Source: Mycoplasmatales bacterium
Lineage (GTDB): Bacteria; Bacillota_I; Bacilli_A; Mycoplasmatales; Metamycoplasmataceae
Length of the DNA stretch: 64,000 nucleotides
Assembly: GCA_013215715.1 (NCBI GenBank)
Contig: JABSQT010000004.1
Location: 57,674 to 121,673 of the forward strand
Direction of reading: 5' to 3'
Below are positions 8,483-20,130 of the stretch, one piece after another. The notes under the pieces are model-generated. The model had not been told where the DNA came from. It saw only the letters and a program-made list of their open reading frames with translations, and made no database searches. Position 1 is the stretch's first letter. The number at the start of each line of letters is the position of its first letter. The position numbers and the translations under genes were made by a program.

Positions 8483-10054
8483 TTATTTTAAAGTATCTTC
8501 AAATGTTTTCAAACTAATAGAATTGGCTATAACTTTATATATAGAATTTAATTGTTTATCTAATTTCCCTGGATAAACTTTATTTAAGTTTGTGATGGTA
8601 TCCATTTTGGTGTGTCAAATATAACCATTACCTTCTTCCATATATCTTGGATAGCCACCTTCATTTACTCCGGGTGTATTGTATGGACCTCCAACAACAC
8701 CGATTTCTATCTGTTTTTTAGTGGCAAATAATTGAATATGATTTCGATCGAATTGTTTTATTAATTCCATTTTATATTTTTTCAATATTGCACTAAAGGC
8801 TCTTCTATCTGGTCTTGTTTTGCTTGATTTTTCATAGTGTTTTTCAGCAGCCAAGAAATCTTTTTCAATATTAGGTGCAAATTTTATTTTCGTCTTGTTT
8901 TGTTTATATACATTATATAAATCTCACATAGAATATTCATCTATGTGTGTTTTAGGAAATCAAAATACTTTACCATCTGATTGAGCATACCCATCTTTCG
9001 TTCCAGATTTTGAAACTAATGAATAATTTGTAGATTCCATCCCAACAATTGGAATCCCAATTTGATTAAAAGGAGATTCATCAGATATATCTGCTGGCAT
9101 ATCTCCCATTTTGAATTTATGAATGCCTTGAGTTCCTTCTGGGTATTCTGGCATAATCCCAAGATTCATTGCTGTATTTTTATCTCAAAATACTTTAAAG
9201 AAATCTTCTTCACCATTTCTTCCTTTAGAATCAAATGGAGCTTGCTTATCATCAAAACCATGACCCATATATGTAAATTGACCACCTGCTGGAGAATCTA
9301 AATTTAAATAAAATTTAACAGGACCACCATACAAGTTTTTAGTTTGTTGAGTAACTTTATGTTTCATTATATCTTCAACATATTTTAATGAACCAACAGT
9401 CCCCTCTTCTTCTCAATCTCAAAATGCTATTCTTATTGCAAAATTCTGCGGATTATTTATAAAATAATTCGCCAATGCCAATACATCAGCATCACCCGAT
9501 CTATTATCATTTGCAGCATCATAATATGCTTCTGTATCCTTATAACCAGCATGTCTTGCCATGATATCATAATGAGCACCAATCATAATTACTTTATCAC
9601 TATTTTTAGATTTATTTTTAGCTGGTATATCCAATATGACATTTCTTCCTTTATCACTTTGTATTCTTCCATCAGCTAATTTGATAGGTAATGATTTATC
9701 CACATTAAATTCATGAAAATAAACTTGAGGACTTGAACCAGGTTTTGGAGCAGAATCATATCCTTTTGCAATTGTTCCCCCATTTCTTGAAGATATAGTT
9801 TTACTTTTAATAACATTTTTATTGTAACTTTGCAAAGTTTTAACTAATTTATCACCAAATATTTTTTGGTCTTCTGTACCTGCTATATTAGAAAGTTTTC
9901 AATCTCTTAACATAACTAGATTATTGTAACTTTCTGAATTTTTCATTTTATTTTCTTTGTTATTTGCACCACAAGAAATAACACTAACAACTGGGATAGA
10001 TAAAACTGCTAAACTTGTTAATCCACCTCACATAATTTTTCTTTTTACTTGCAT
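8483..10054 (-). CDS. Lipoprotein with M28 metallopeptidase domain
   Basis: The 523-residue product is predicted to be a secreted, lipid-anchored zinc aminopeptidase. The signal sequence (hydrophobic residues about 9-26) ends in VISCGAN, a mycoplasma-type lipobox. The M28 metal ligands can be followed in order: AHYD (H161, D163), AANDNRSG (D183 bridging), WEEEG (about 213-217), LNLDSPAGG and a late WHTKMDT histidine. All look intact, so an active enzyme is likely. It has its own ribosome site (GGGAGG), a terminator after it and one just upstream (tmk), so it is a separate unit placed inside the otherwise conserved dnaX-ebfC-tmk-holB-rsmI order. A role in peptide scavenging is inferred. Confidence 0.88.
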
Positions 10055-10144
10055 CGAACCTCCCTTGATAAATCTTTTAAGATTCAATAGAATTATACAA
10101 CTTGTATATATAAGAATGAAAATTTATAGTAATAGCAAATAAAA

Positions 10145-10160
10145 AATCGCCCATGCGATT
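10145..10160 (-). terminator. Terminator after tmk
   Basis: The stem AATCGC (10145-10150) / GCGATT (10155-10160) with loop CCAT is followed on the minus strand by a run of T. It lies 2 bases after the tmk stop codon. Confidence 0.75.
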
Positions 10161-10162
10161 AA

Positions 10163-10791
<629 letters not shown>

Positions 10792-10792
<1 letters not shown>

Positions 10793-11085
10793 TAGAATGG
10801 CATCCCCATACCTGCTTGTTGAGGAGAAATTGCCGCTTGTTCTTCGTCAATTTTGGCATTAGCTGCGTTCATAGCAATAATTACCATATCTTCTAATGTC
10901 TCAACGTCATCTTCATCAACAAGTGCTTCATTAATTTTTACAGATTTAATAGTTCTATCCCCCATAATAACTATTGAAATCCCTTGTTTTTCAATTAAGA
11001 ATTCTTTTTTATTAAGTTCTGCTTGTTTTGCTTCCATTTCTGCTTGCATTTTTTTTGCTTGTTGCATCATTGCATTTATATTCAT
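10792..11085 (-). CDS. ebfC: YbaB/EbfC family nucleoid-associated protein
   Basis: This 97-residue DNA-binding protein forms a small dimer and is encoded after dnaX in most bacteria. The sequence shows the family's coiled-coil start (MNINAMMQQAKKMQAEMEAKQ), the central VIMGDRTIKSVKINEALVD strand region and the helical end MVIAAMNAANAKI. The ATG at 11085 is chosen because AAAGGAGAAAATT precedes it; the longer frame has no such site. The protein ends in a GMGMPF tail, and its stop overlaps the tmk start. Confidence 0.93.
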
Positions 11086-11101
11086 AATTTTCTCCTTTAT
11101 A

Positions 11102-13414
11102 TTAAGATGAGAATAGTTCTCCAAAGAGATCTTCCCCTAATTTGTGTGCTTTTGTTTTTTCTTGTTCCCCTAATGAAGGAACCATAATTTTTTGTGGTTG
11201 TGGCAGTGAATTTGATTTTGCTAGCACTGTATATCTTTCTTTTACATCTATAAATTGATCTCTTGTAATTGCAAAAACATTTTTTGTTTCTCCAAATACA
11301 TGTTTAACTAATTCTACAAATCTTCTTTTGAATTTAACTTCATTAATTCTTGTACAAATACTTGCATCCTTTGATGACACAAGAATAAAATCTTTACCCG
11401 AAGAAATTAACCTTGCAGAATCTAATAATGATGCATATTCACTATATCTTGAGTTTGCAGCATAAGAAATTATTGAAGTTCATGATTTCTTAATATGTGC
11501 CTGAACCGCCTTATCTGATTGAACTAATAAGTTAATAATATCTGATACAGAATTAGTTACTTGTGTTGGTTCTTGAACTTGTGTTGTTGAATCAGTAGTA
11601 AATAAAGATAATAAATCAGATGGTTCGCTTGTATCATTTGCCATTGGTGTATCAATGGTTTTTGTTTCTTTGTTATTAGTATTAATTTGAATCTCTTGAG
11701 TAGTTGTGATATCTTTCTCAATTTCTTCTGCATGACTAGTTTTTTCTAAGTCAACTGATATAACTTGTGTTGAAGATTCTATTTCTTCCATATCAATTAT
11801 TGCTTCATCTGTTGGTGCTTTTTCCTGTAATTCTTGCGGACTGAATAAATCCGTTAATGAATCTGAAGATTCTTCTGGAACATTTGGTATTTCACCAGTC
11901 TTCTCAAATTGAATATTTTCATTTGGTGCAATAGCCATTTCAATTTTTGGTTCAGAATTTTTCTCAACTGGTTTAGGCTTATTAATAATAGGACTTTCAT
12001 TAATAAAAGGAACATATTTTGGTTGTGTCGGATCATTTAAAATTTCTTTTTTAGGTTGTGAAAGTTGTTCTAGTAATGATTCGCCTTCTTCCTCATTTGA
12101 TAATTGTTGTTCTTCAACTAAAACCTCTTCAACATTTTCTTCTTTTTGAATTTCATTTAATGAACTTGATTCTGAATGCCCATTAATAATAGGTGCTTGT
12201 AATTCAGGTGTTGGTTCTGGCATTGCTATTTCTTCTACTTTTTCTTCAACAACTGGTGTTTTTGTTTCATGAATTGCTGTAAATGCAGGTTCCTTATTTT
12301 CCAATACAGGAGATTTTTTCGGCATGACCGCAACACTCTCGGCTGTTTTTGTTAATTTAAGCATTGCTAATTCAAATACTTGTCTTGGATATTCTGTACG
12401 TGATAATTGAGTAATTAATTCAACCAGTATGTCTAACATGTTATATGCTGAATCAATTGTAATTGATAATTCTTTAACTTGTTCTTCATCAAGAATTTCC
12501 AATAATTTGATTTGCCCTGTTTTATTAAAAATAATGAAATCTTTAATAATATCTATAAGTGACATTGAAAGTCTAGTAAGGTTAATTCCACCATCTATAA
12601 ATTTATTAATTAATGATAATAATCCATCTACATTTTTATTTGCAGCAAAATTAATAATATCCATTTGTGATTCTAAAGAAACAATACCAAATACTTGTGA
12701 AATTGCCTCAAAAGAAATTCCTCCATTAGTATATGAAGATGCTTGATCTGCAATTGACAATGCATCACGTAATCCACCATTAGCTAATTTCGCAATTAAC
12801 TTAATAGAAGAATTATCGTATTTTAACCCTTCTTTATCTAACACTTCAATTAAATGAGATACTAATATTGAATCTTCAACACGTCTAAAGTTAAATCTTT
12901 GTGTTCTTGATAATATTGTTACAGGAATTTTGTGTGGTTCCGTTGTAGCTAAGATAAATATCGCATGTTTTGGAGGCTCTTCTAATGTTTTAAGCAATGC
13001 ATTAAAAGCTCCTTTTGATAGCATGTGAACCTCATCAATAATATAAATTTTATATTTTGCATTTGATGGTGAATATTTAACATTATCTCTTAATTCTCTA
13101 ATTTCAGCGACACCATTATTTGAAGCGGCATCAATTTCAATAATATCCATCGATGAACCTTTTTTTGCTTCCAAACATAATCCACATTTTAAACATGGCT
13201 TTAAATCTTCAGAAAGATTTCTACAGTTTAAAACATTCGCAAACACTTTTGCGGCTGATGTTTTACCAGTACCTCTAGGTCCCGAGAATAAATAAGCGTG
13301 TGATACTTTTTCAGATTTAATGATGTTTTTTAATGTTGTTGTAATATGGTCTTGACCTTTAATTTCATCAAAATTAGTTGGTCTATGTGTTCTATATAGT
13401 GCTTTATAACTCAT
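11102..13414 (-). CDS. dnaX: DNA polymerase III subunit tau (gamma/tau)
   Basis: This is the clamp-loader ATPase of 770 residues. The N-terminal ATPase has Walker A GPRGTGKT (45-52), the zinc module CRNLSEDLKPCLKCGLC, Walker B IIDEVHML and the sensor-1 loop. Domain III follows to about residue 370. A long acidic, Pro/Glu/Ser-rich linker (about 375-640) then leads to a C-terminal tau domain (QAHIKKSW...RDQFIDVKERY) reached by reading TGA as Trp near residue 645. No convincing programmed frameshift signal for gamma is seen. The gene is transcribed with ebfC 16 bases downstream. Confidence 0.96.
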
Positions 13415-13527
13415 ATAAAAATCATATCATGGAGAACTGATAAATCTATGAGAAAAATAAAAAAATTACGCGTATTACATACAGTAGTTTTTTCTTCATT
13501 TTTCCATAAAGAGCACTATTTCCTTGT

Positions 13528-13533
13528 TATAAT
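13528..13533 (+). promoter_or_regulatory. -10 promoter element (TATAAT)
   Basis: A perfect TATAAT lies 30 bases before the ATG at 13564, with a ribosome site AAGGAG at 13552-13557 between them. No clear -35 box is visible. Confidence 0.7.
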
Positions 13534-13563
13534 GTAAACATTAAATACATAAAGGAGAAATAC

Positions 13564-13989
13564 ATGGCAAAATTTTCACTAAGAAGAATAATAACAATGA
13601 TTATTATTATAGTGGCAGCATTACTAGGGATTATTTTAGGTGCAATGGCATTAACAAATGGAATCAATGGTGATACAGTAGTTAGAGCTTTTAATAAAAA
13701 TGCATTAGACTTATTACCAAACAATCAATACAAAGCAGCATGATTTATAGCTTATTATGGAGGTTATGCAGCACTTGTTATTGGTGCCATTGCCGGCTTA
13801 CTTTTCATTATAGGATTGATACTAACATTCGCTAAAGGAAAATCATTTGGTTGAATTATGTTTGTATTAGGTATTGTACTTCTACTTATTGCATTAGTTG
13901 TAGGTGTTCTGGCACACGAAGCATCTAATGAAATAACAGATCTTGCGTGAGTAACTAAACACCCACCATATGCACCAGAAGGTAAATAG
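13564..13989 (+). CDS. Small membrane protein of unknown function
   Basis: I do not recognise this 141-residue protein. It has three hydrophobic segments at about residues 9-27, 58-83 and 90-113, rich in Ile, Leu, Ala and Gly, and a short polar end (WVTKHPPYAPEGK). Start is set by AAAGGAG 6 bases before the ATG. It is alone on the plus strand, divergent from dnaX and convergent with pyrE, with a clear TATAAT promoter and a bidirectional terminator of its own. Four Trp/TGA codons confirm coding in this frame. Confidence 0.8.
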
Positions 13990-13995
13990 CCAATA

Positions 13996-14019
13996 AAAAA
14001 ACAAGTTTACTTGTTTTTT
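13996..14019. terminator. Bidirectional terminator
   Basis: The stem AAAAAACAAG (13996-14005) / CTTGTTTTTT (14010-14019), loop TTTA, serves both the small membrane protein gene and the pyrE end of the pyr operon. Confidence 0.85.
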
Positions 14020-14021
14020 TA

Positions 14022-14621
14022 TTATAACTTTGAAACAAACTCTTCTATTTCTTTAATTTCATTCGAATTAAGATAAGAAGAGTTTTTTGCTTCTTTTAAT
14101 ATTTCATTAAGAGTTACTAATGATACATATTTTATGGACTTAAAGTTAGTTTTTAATTTTGATAATTCATATGAAAAAATTGATGCAACACCAAGCACAT
14201 TGAAACCTTGATCTTTGAGTGAATTTATTGCTGCTAGTGAAGAACCACCAGTAGAAAATAGATCTTCTATAACAACAATTTTGTCATCCTCTCTTACCAA
14301 TCCTTCAATTTGATTTTGTTTACCATGTGCTTTTGCGCTACTTCTCACATATCCCATTGGTAAATTCATAATTTCCGAAAGAAATGCAGCATGTGGAATA
14401 CCAGCTGTAGCTGTACCCATAAGTAACGAAACTTCAGGAAAAGTATCTTGGATTAATTTAGCAAATTGCGTTTCAATTTCTTTTCTAGCTTTTGGATGAG
14501 ACATTATTAATCTGTTGTCAGTATAAATTGGAGATTTAATTCCGCTTGCTCATGTAAATTTATTTTTTGTATTTAATTGAATAGCTTTTATATCCAACAA
14601 ATGTTTTGCAACTTTATTCAT
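14022..14621 (-). CDS. pyrE: Orotate phosphoribosyltransferase
   Basis: It joins orotate to PRPP to make OMP, the fifth step of pyrimidine synthesis. The 199-residue protein has the PRPP-binding motif VVIEDLFSTGGSS, the Lys-rich loop (SHPKARKEIE) and the SGIKSPIYTDNR substrate segment. A TGA Trp near residue 24 precedes SHPKA, so the true start is the ATG at 14621. It overlaps the pyrF end by 8 bases and is last in pyrC-D-F-E. Confidence 0.95.
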
Positions 14622-15315
14622 TTTCTTCCTCCGCTTTCTTAACTTGTAGTTCAATTTCTTCATATATTTTCAATGGTCTTTCTGATTGAGTTATAGTTCT
14701 TCCAACTACAATGAAATCTGAACCATTTTTAATAGCTTCATAAGGTGTTAAAACTCTTTTTTGATCTTGATTTTCATCACTTGTTAATCTAATTCCTGGA
14801 GTTATAGAAAACATCCCATGTTTCTTCACCATTGGTGATTCTTGAGCACTTGAAACTGCTCCTCAAATTCCTGATTTTTTAGCTAAAGCAAGTAATGTGT
14901 CAACTTCTGATTTTATAGAAACATTGATATTTATAGATTCTATTTCTTCTTGACTCATGGATGTTAGAATAGTTACAGCTAATAATTTTGATTTAGTTCC
15001 TTCAATGGCACTTTGCATTGCTTCCATTGCTTTAGTTCCATTTAATGCATGGATCGTTATGAAGTCTGGTTCATATGCAACAATTGATTTAATAGCATTT
15101 TTAGCGGTATTAGGTATATCATGAACTTTTAAATCAATAAAGATATTATGGCCTTGTTTCTTTAGTTCTTCAATAAAACCAAAACCTTCTTTATAAAGTA
15201 ATTGCATCCCTAATTTGAGGAATAATTTTTTGTTATTTAATTTATTAACCAATGAATAAACTTCTTCTTTTGAATTAAAATCACACGCAATAATAATTTT
15301 TGAATTATATTTCAT
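14614..15315 (-). CDS. pyrF: Orotidine 5'-phosphate decarboxylase
   Basis: It converts OMP to UMP. The 233-residue protein begins KIIIACDFNSKEEV, has the catalytic FIDLKVHDIPNT motif (D-x-K-x-x-D pattern) and the phosphate-binding end TPYEAIKNGSDFIVVGRTIT. One TGA Trp is read in the middle (SGIWGAV). The start at 15315 lies one base after the pyrD stop, and the end overlaps pyrE by 8 bases, so the genes are translationally coupled. Confidence 0.95.
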
Positions 15316-15316
15316 A

Positions 15317-16282
15317 TTAATGTGAGTTTTGCCCTTGAGGTAATACTTGAGTTGGTTTGAATTTGTGTGATCTACCAATTATTTCATTAATATCTTTTAC
15401 TCCTAATTCTTTTAATATTTGTTCAACCTCTTGATTAATTTTTGTGAAAAATTCCACATCAGTATGTGAACCCGTAACAACTTGACAAACTGAAGCTCCT
15501 GCTGACATCATATCAATAACATCTTGACCTTTCATAATTCCTCCAACACCAACTATAGGAATGTTAACAACCTTAAAAATCTGGTGAACAGCTCTTGCTG
15601 CTACTGGAAAAATTCCAGGTCCTGAATAACCACCATAACCACGTGCTACAACTGGTTTTCCTGTTTTAGAATCAACCATAAAGCCTAATAATGTATTTAT
15701 TGCAATAATTGCATCTGCTCCACCCTTCTCTGCTGCAATTGCAATATCTGCAATATTTGTAACATTTGGTGTTAATTTAACATATATAGGTTTTTTAGAA
15801 ACCTTCTTACATCTTCTAACTACCTCTTCAACAACTTCTATATCTGTACCAAAAGTAATTCCGCCTTTATCTACATTTGGACAAGATAAATTAATCTCAA
15901 CAGCAACAACATCTTGTTCCGAAAGAATCCTAACATTTTCTGCAAATTCATCAATTGTGTCTCCTGATGCTGATGCAATTAATGGTTGCTCTATAATTTT
16001 GTTATATTCTGCAATCTTCTTAATCACACCTTCAATTGGTGGATTTTGTAAACCAATTGAATTCATTATTTGCGAACCCTTAGAATACATTAAATTAGAT
16101 CTCTTTTCTGGTGTAATTTTTGATTTAATTGTTGATGTTTTTAAGGTTACTGCTGGCAATCCTTGAAAGTCCATTGCTTTTGCAAAAGCGGTTCATTGAT
16201 ATTCTCCATATTCAAATGATCCTGACCCATTATAAACAGGTTTATTAAATTCTAATCCCGGCATTTTAATTTTCATTTTCAT
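15317..16282 (-). CDS. pyrD: Dihydroorotate dehydrogenase, catalytic subunit
   Basis: It oxidises dihydroorotate to orotate with FMN. In 321 residues it shows NGSGSFEYGEY, the lysine strand (PAVTLKTST), the INLSCPNVDKGG motif with Cys134 as likely base, and the FMN phosphate loop VGVGGI. CPNVDKGGITFGTD is most like the class 1B enzyme, which normally works with the iron-sulfur flavoprotein PyrK; no pyrK is in this window, so the electron acceptor is unclear. The ATG at 16282 follows AAGGAG. It sits 21 bases after pyrC. Confidence 0.93.
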
Positions 16283-16303
16283 AATATTCTCCTTATTATT
16301 TTT

Positions 16304-17527
16304 TTATTTTAATTCTATATATTTGCCATTTAATATAATCGAATCAACTTTACCAATTAATTTTGTATTTAGAAAAGGTGTGTTTTTTGATTTTGACTTA
16401 ATATCTTTTGATTTAAATACTCATTTTTTATTAACATCTAATATTGTTAAATTCGCTATACTCCCTTCTTCTATTTCCATATTGATACCCATTAATTTCC
16501 CTGGATTTATGGACATAGCATCTATTATTGTTTTCAATGGAATTTTGTGTTGTTTAGCAATTGTATTCACCACTGCAAAGGAACTTTCCAGACCAATTAT
16601 TCCGTTGGCTGAATTTTGAAAACCACCAGATTTTTCTTCAACAGAATGTGGAGCATGATCTGTTGCAATTATCGTAATAACCCCATCTTTTAAAGCTTTT
16701 ATTAAAGCTTGTCTTGTTTGCGGTGTTGGTAATGGTGGATTCATTTTAAATTTTCCATCATTAATAATCATTTCATTATCAAGTGATATGTGGTGCGGAG
16801 TAAGTTCAGCGGTAATATTCATACCACCAACTTTAGCTTTTTCAATTGCTTTTATAGACTTTTCAGTTGAAATATGTTGCATATGTATATTTGCATTTAT
16901 TCTCTCATTTAACCTTATGTCTCTTTCAACCATATTGGACTCGTATTCTTCATTAAATGCTTCAATGTTTTCTTTATTAGATAAAGAACAATGATACATT
17001 TTACCTTTAATATTTTCATCTTCTTCATGAAGTATTAATGTAGAATTCGTTGATTTAGCTAACTTTATTGCCTCCAACATTGTTTTTTCTTTTCTTATTG
17101 GAAATCCATCATCTGTAAACAACCTCGTGGATTCTGACATTTTATCAATATCTATAACTTTGTCATCTTTTGTAATTCTTGCAGCCTGAATTATATTGAC
17201 ATGTTTTTTATCAAGTAATTTTTGTATCTCTTTTAATGTTTTGAGGTTATCTGGTTTTGGGTTTGTATTTGATTGCGCTATCGCATGTGTAAATCCACCA
17301 TATAACATCGCATTTTCTATATGCTCCAAATCCTCTTTATATTCAAATCCAGGAACCCTTGTATGCACATGAACATCTACAAAACCGGGTGAAACAGTTT
17401 TGTTTTTTAAATCTTTTGTTTCTTTTACATCCTCTAAACCATCAAACACTATTCTTTTATTTACAACAGCAAAATCTTTTTTAATCAGTTCTCCCTTGTA
17501 ATAAATAATTCCGTTTATATATTTCAT
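16304..17527 (-). CDS. pyrC: Dihydroorotase
   Basis: It closes carbamoyl aspartate to dihydroorotate. The 407-residue protein is a type I dihydroorotase: zinc motif DVHVHTR (H53, H55), the LFTDDGFPI loop that supplies a bridging Asp, ELTPHH, and the late ATDHAPHS catalytic Asp/His. The final 37 residues follow a TGA Trp. AAGGAG precedes the ATG. Upstream, a terminator-like hairpin (17551-17575) may control entry into pyrC-D-F-E. Confidence 0.95.
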
Positions 17528-17550
17528 TGCTACTCCTTAAATCTATAAAA

Positions 17551-17575
17551 AAATAAGGGAATATATCCCTTATTT
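17551..17575 (-). promoter_or_regulatory. Probable attenuator hairpin before pyrC
   Basis: The stem AAATAAGGGA (17551-17560) / TCCCTTATTT (17566-17575) is followed on the minus strand by a T-rich run and then the pyrC ribosome site. It sits in the leader, not after a full gene (glnA has its own terminator 190 bases upstream). This is the layout of transcription attenuation; whether PyrR, UTP or translation of the leader frame controls it cannot be told. Confidence 0.6.
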
Positions 17576-17576
17576 C

Positions 17577-17660
17577 TTAAATGTAAATAAAAGCTAAAAA
17601 TTGTGGCTGATATTGCATCAGTTCAATTCTTCCATTTGTATCTACATGTATATTTTTCAT
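17577..17660 (-). CDS. Possible leader peptide of the pyr operon
   Basis: A 27-codon frame starts MKNIHVDTNGRI and stops one base before the attenuator hairpin. It has no clear ribosome site, so it may be chance. Its exact abutment with the hairpin is the only reason to list it. Confidence 0.25.
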   Translation of the reverse strand: MKNIHVDTNGRIELMQYQPQFLAFIYI

Positions 17661-17764
17661 TAATATAATATTACATAAAAATAGAATGTTGGTTTGATAA
17701 TAAATCATAACATTAAGAATTAATCGAATAATAATCACTATTTATCATATTATATAAAAATAAA

Positions 17765-17787
17765 AAAACTCTTCTTTTAAGAGTTTT
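17765..17787 (-). terminator. Terminator after glnA
   Basis: The stem AAAACTCTT (17765-17773) / AAGAGTTTT (17779-17787) is followed by a T run on the minus strand, starting 2 bases after the glnA stop. Confidence 0.85.
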
Positions 17788-17789
17788 AA

Positions 17790-19097
17790 TTAATATTTAA
17801 TATATTTTTCAATTTCTCATTGGTGAACAACTTTATTGAATTCTTTCCATTCATTAATTTTGTATTTATAGTAATGCTCAAATTGACATTCACCCATAAT
17901 TTCTTTTAAGAAATCTGATTCCTTAAATATTTCAAGTGCTTCCCCTAATGAAGAAGGTATGTGATCAATATTCATTTCTTTTAATTCCTCAGAAGAGAGT
18001 TTATAAAGATTTTTATAAATGGGTTTTAAAGGCGTTTCTTTCTTTTCAATACCTTCAATACCCGCTGAAAATAATGCAGCAAGCATTATATAAGGGTTTG
18101 AAGTAGCATCAACACTCCTTACCTCTACACGTGTTCCTGCACCACGGGATGCTGGAACTCTAATCATTGCTGTTCTATTAGAATCTGATCAAGCAATACA
18201 ATTAGGAGCTTCAAACCCAGGTATCAACCTTTTATATGAATTAACCGAAGCATTTGTGATTGCACTCATTTCCTTAGTTCTTTTAATAATACCTGCAATA
18301 AAATGCATCATTTCTTTAGATAATTCATTATTTTCATTGCAAAACATATTTTTGTTATCCTTGAATATAGAAATGTTTGAATGTAACCCAGAACCACTTT
18401 TACCTTCAAATGGTTTAGGCATAAATGTAGCAATTAAACCATATTGGTCCGCAATTGTTTTTACTATTCATTTAAATGTAATCATTCTATCAGCTGTTTT
18501 CAATGCTGTATCATATTTAAAGTTAATTTCATGTTGTCCTGGTGCAACTTCTTTGTGGAAAGCCTCAATATCAAAATCATGTTTCATTAGTTGAGCCGCT
18601 ATCTCTCTCTTTAAATCAGAAACGGTATCTCCTGGGGTTGTCCCAAAATAATCAGCATTATCAACTGGAATAAGTTGGCCTTCTTCATCTTTTTCTAACA
18701 AAAAGAATTCCGCTTCTAGTCCCGCATATAACTTATAGTTTAATTTGTTAGCCTTTTGCTCCACTCTTCTTAATGTTTGTCTTGAACCACCTTCAAATAT
18801 TGTTCCATCTTTATTAAGAACATCACATATAAATCTTGCCACTCTATAAGGAGTATTAATAAAATCTAATACTAAAAAAGTATCAATATCCGGTTTTAAG
18901 TATAAATCTGAGTTATCTATTTTTGTATATCCTTTAATAGATGAACCATCAATCATAGTTTCAGAATTAAGCATTACTTCAATATGGTTAGTTGGTATTT
19001 CAACACTGTGTAGTTCACCATGTATATTGATAAATTGTAATTGTATAAATTGTATTTCCTTTTGCTTAATAATATCAAGAATTTCTTTTTTATTCAT
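17790..19097 (-). CDS. glnA: Glutamine synthetase, type I
   Basis: It makes glutamine from glutamate, ammonia and ATP. The 435 residues match GSI-alpha length. Signatures are MIDGSSIKGY, EFFL in the metal site, APGQHEINF, the ATP site KPFEGKSGSGLHSNIS, and the substrate loop RVPASRGAGTRVEVRSVDATSNPY. The start overlaps the pyrB stop by 8 bases, so glutamine supply is coupled to pyrimidine synthesis, where glutamine is the usual nitrogen donor for carbamoyl phosphate. The gene is unusual for a mycoplasma-like genome; lateral gain or retention cannot be separated here. Confidence 0.96.
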
Positions 19098-19947
19098 GTG
19101 TCTCCTTGGTAACTGATAGAATCATTTTTCTAACTTCCACACCATTTCTTACTTGATCTCATATACGACATCTTTGATCTTTTAAAACATCATCAGTAAG
19201 TTCAACTCCTCTATTGAAAGGACCTGGGTGCATAATAATTGCATCTTTTTTCATACGTTTTAATCTCTTTAAGTTTAAACCATATTTATTATTATAGTCC
19301 TCATCGTTGTATTCTGTATCTAAACGTTCTCTTTGAATTCTTAATAGCATTACCACATCATACTGATCTAACTTAGAATCGAATTCATCAATTCATCCTG
19401 AATCATCAATTTTAAACTCCATAGGTCCTGTAATATCTACTTGTGAACCTACCTTTCTTCAAGTATCGATATTGGTTTTAGCAACACGAGAGTGTTTAAT
19501 ATCTCCAATAATTAAAATCTTTTGATTTTCAATCATTCCTTTTTCTTTATATATAGTATACATATCCAATAAAGCTTGTGAAGGGTGTGAACTTGCCCCA
19601 TCACCTGCATTAATAATTGGTATATTTATTCCCTCTAGTTGGTTTCAATACTCCTTAATTGAACTTCTGATTACAATACCATCTACTCCAAAAGCTTCAA
19701 ATGTCTTAACTGTGTCATAAAAAGACTCACCTTTGCTTAATGAGGAAGCACTAGTATTTAAATCTAGCACCTTTCCTCCCAAGTCCTGAACGGCCTTGTT
19801 AAACGAATAGTGAGTCCTTGTTGAATTTTCGAAAAATAGCATCGCATATGTTTTGTCTTCTAGAGAACAAAAGTCGCTCTCACTAGTTCGTTTAAAGAAA
19901 TCAGTGAGATTATCTCTTGTTCATGTTTTTGATGTTAAAAATTTCAT
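19090..19947 (-). CDS. pyrB: Aspartate carbamoyltransferase, catalytic chain
   Basis: It condenses carbamoyl phosphate and aspartate, the first committed step of UMP synthesis. The 285-residue protein has the carbamoyl-phosphate loop [12 protein letters not shown] (STRT at 42-45), the SSLSKGES lysine loop, HPSQALLD and the aspartate-binding [10 protein letters not shown]. No regulatory chain (pyrI) is nearby. It is the first gene of the pyrB-glnA pair and overlaps glnA by 8 bases; two TGA Trp codons occur. Confidence 0.95.
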
Positions 19948-20030
19948 TATGATTATTCTATTACTTTTTCTATAGGTTTTTTCCAACAAAAAAGTTAAAA
20001 AAAACTCACATAGAAAAAAGGTATAAAAAA

Positions 20031-20108
20031 ACCACCACACACAGCACTTCTCGATGCGGCTGCTCCATTCCTGGCCTGACCGGGTTACAAGGTTTCCGTT
20101 GTGATGGC
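20031..20108 (-). ncRNA. ffs: Signal recognition particle RNA (4.5S type)
   Basis: The minus strand carries the conserved SRP domain IV core: GGTCAGGCC, then GGAAT-GGAGCAGCC. A terminal stem CCATCAC/GTGGTGG closes the molecule, and a T run follows at the 3' end. The length of about 78 bases is typical of the small SRP RNA. It partners Ffh (not in the window) and FtsY (encoded at 28923-30149). The exact ends are estimated from the closing stem. Confidence 0.9.
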
Positions 20109-20130
20109 TATTAAATTATATAATATTTGA

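Noticed and set aside
11102-11380. Separate small gene between ebfC and dnaX (such as a recR remnant)
   Set aside because: It is in frame with dnaX once TGA is read as Trp and forms the tau C-terminal domain.
12290-12325. Programmed frameshift or slippage site in dnaX giving gamma
   Set aside because: There is a run of six A after domain III, but no clear A-AAA-AAG heptamer, stem or upstream ribosome-like signal; evidence is too weak.
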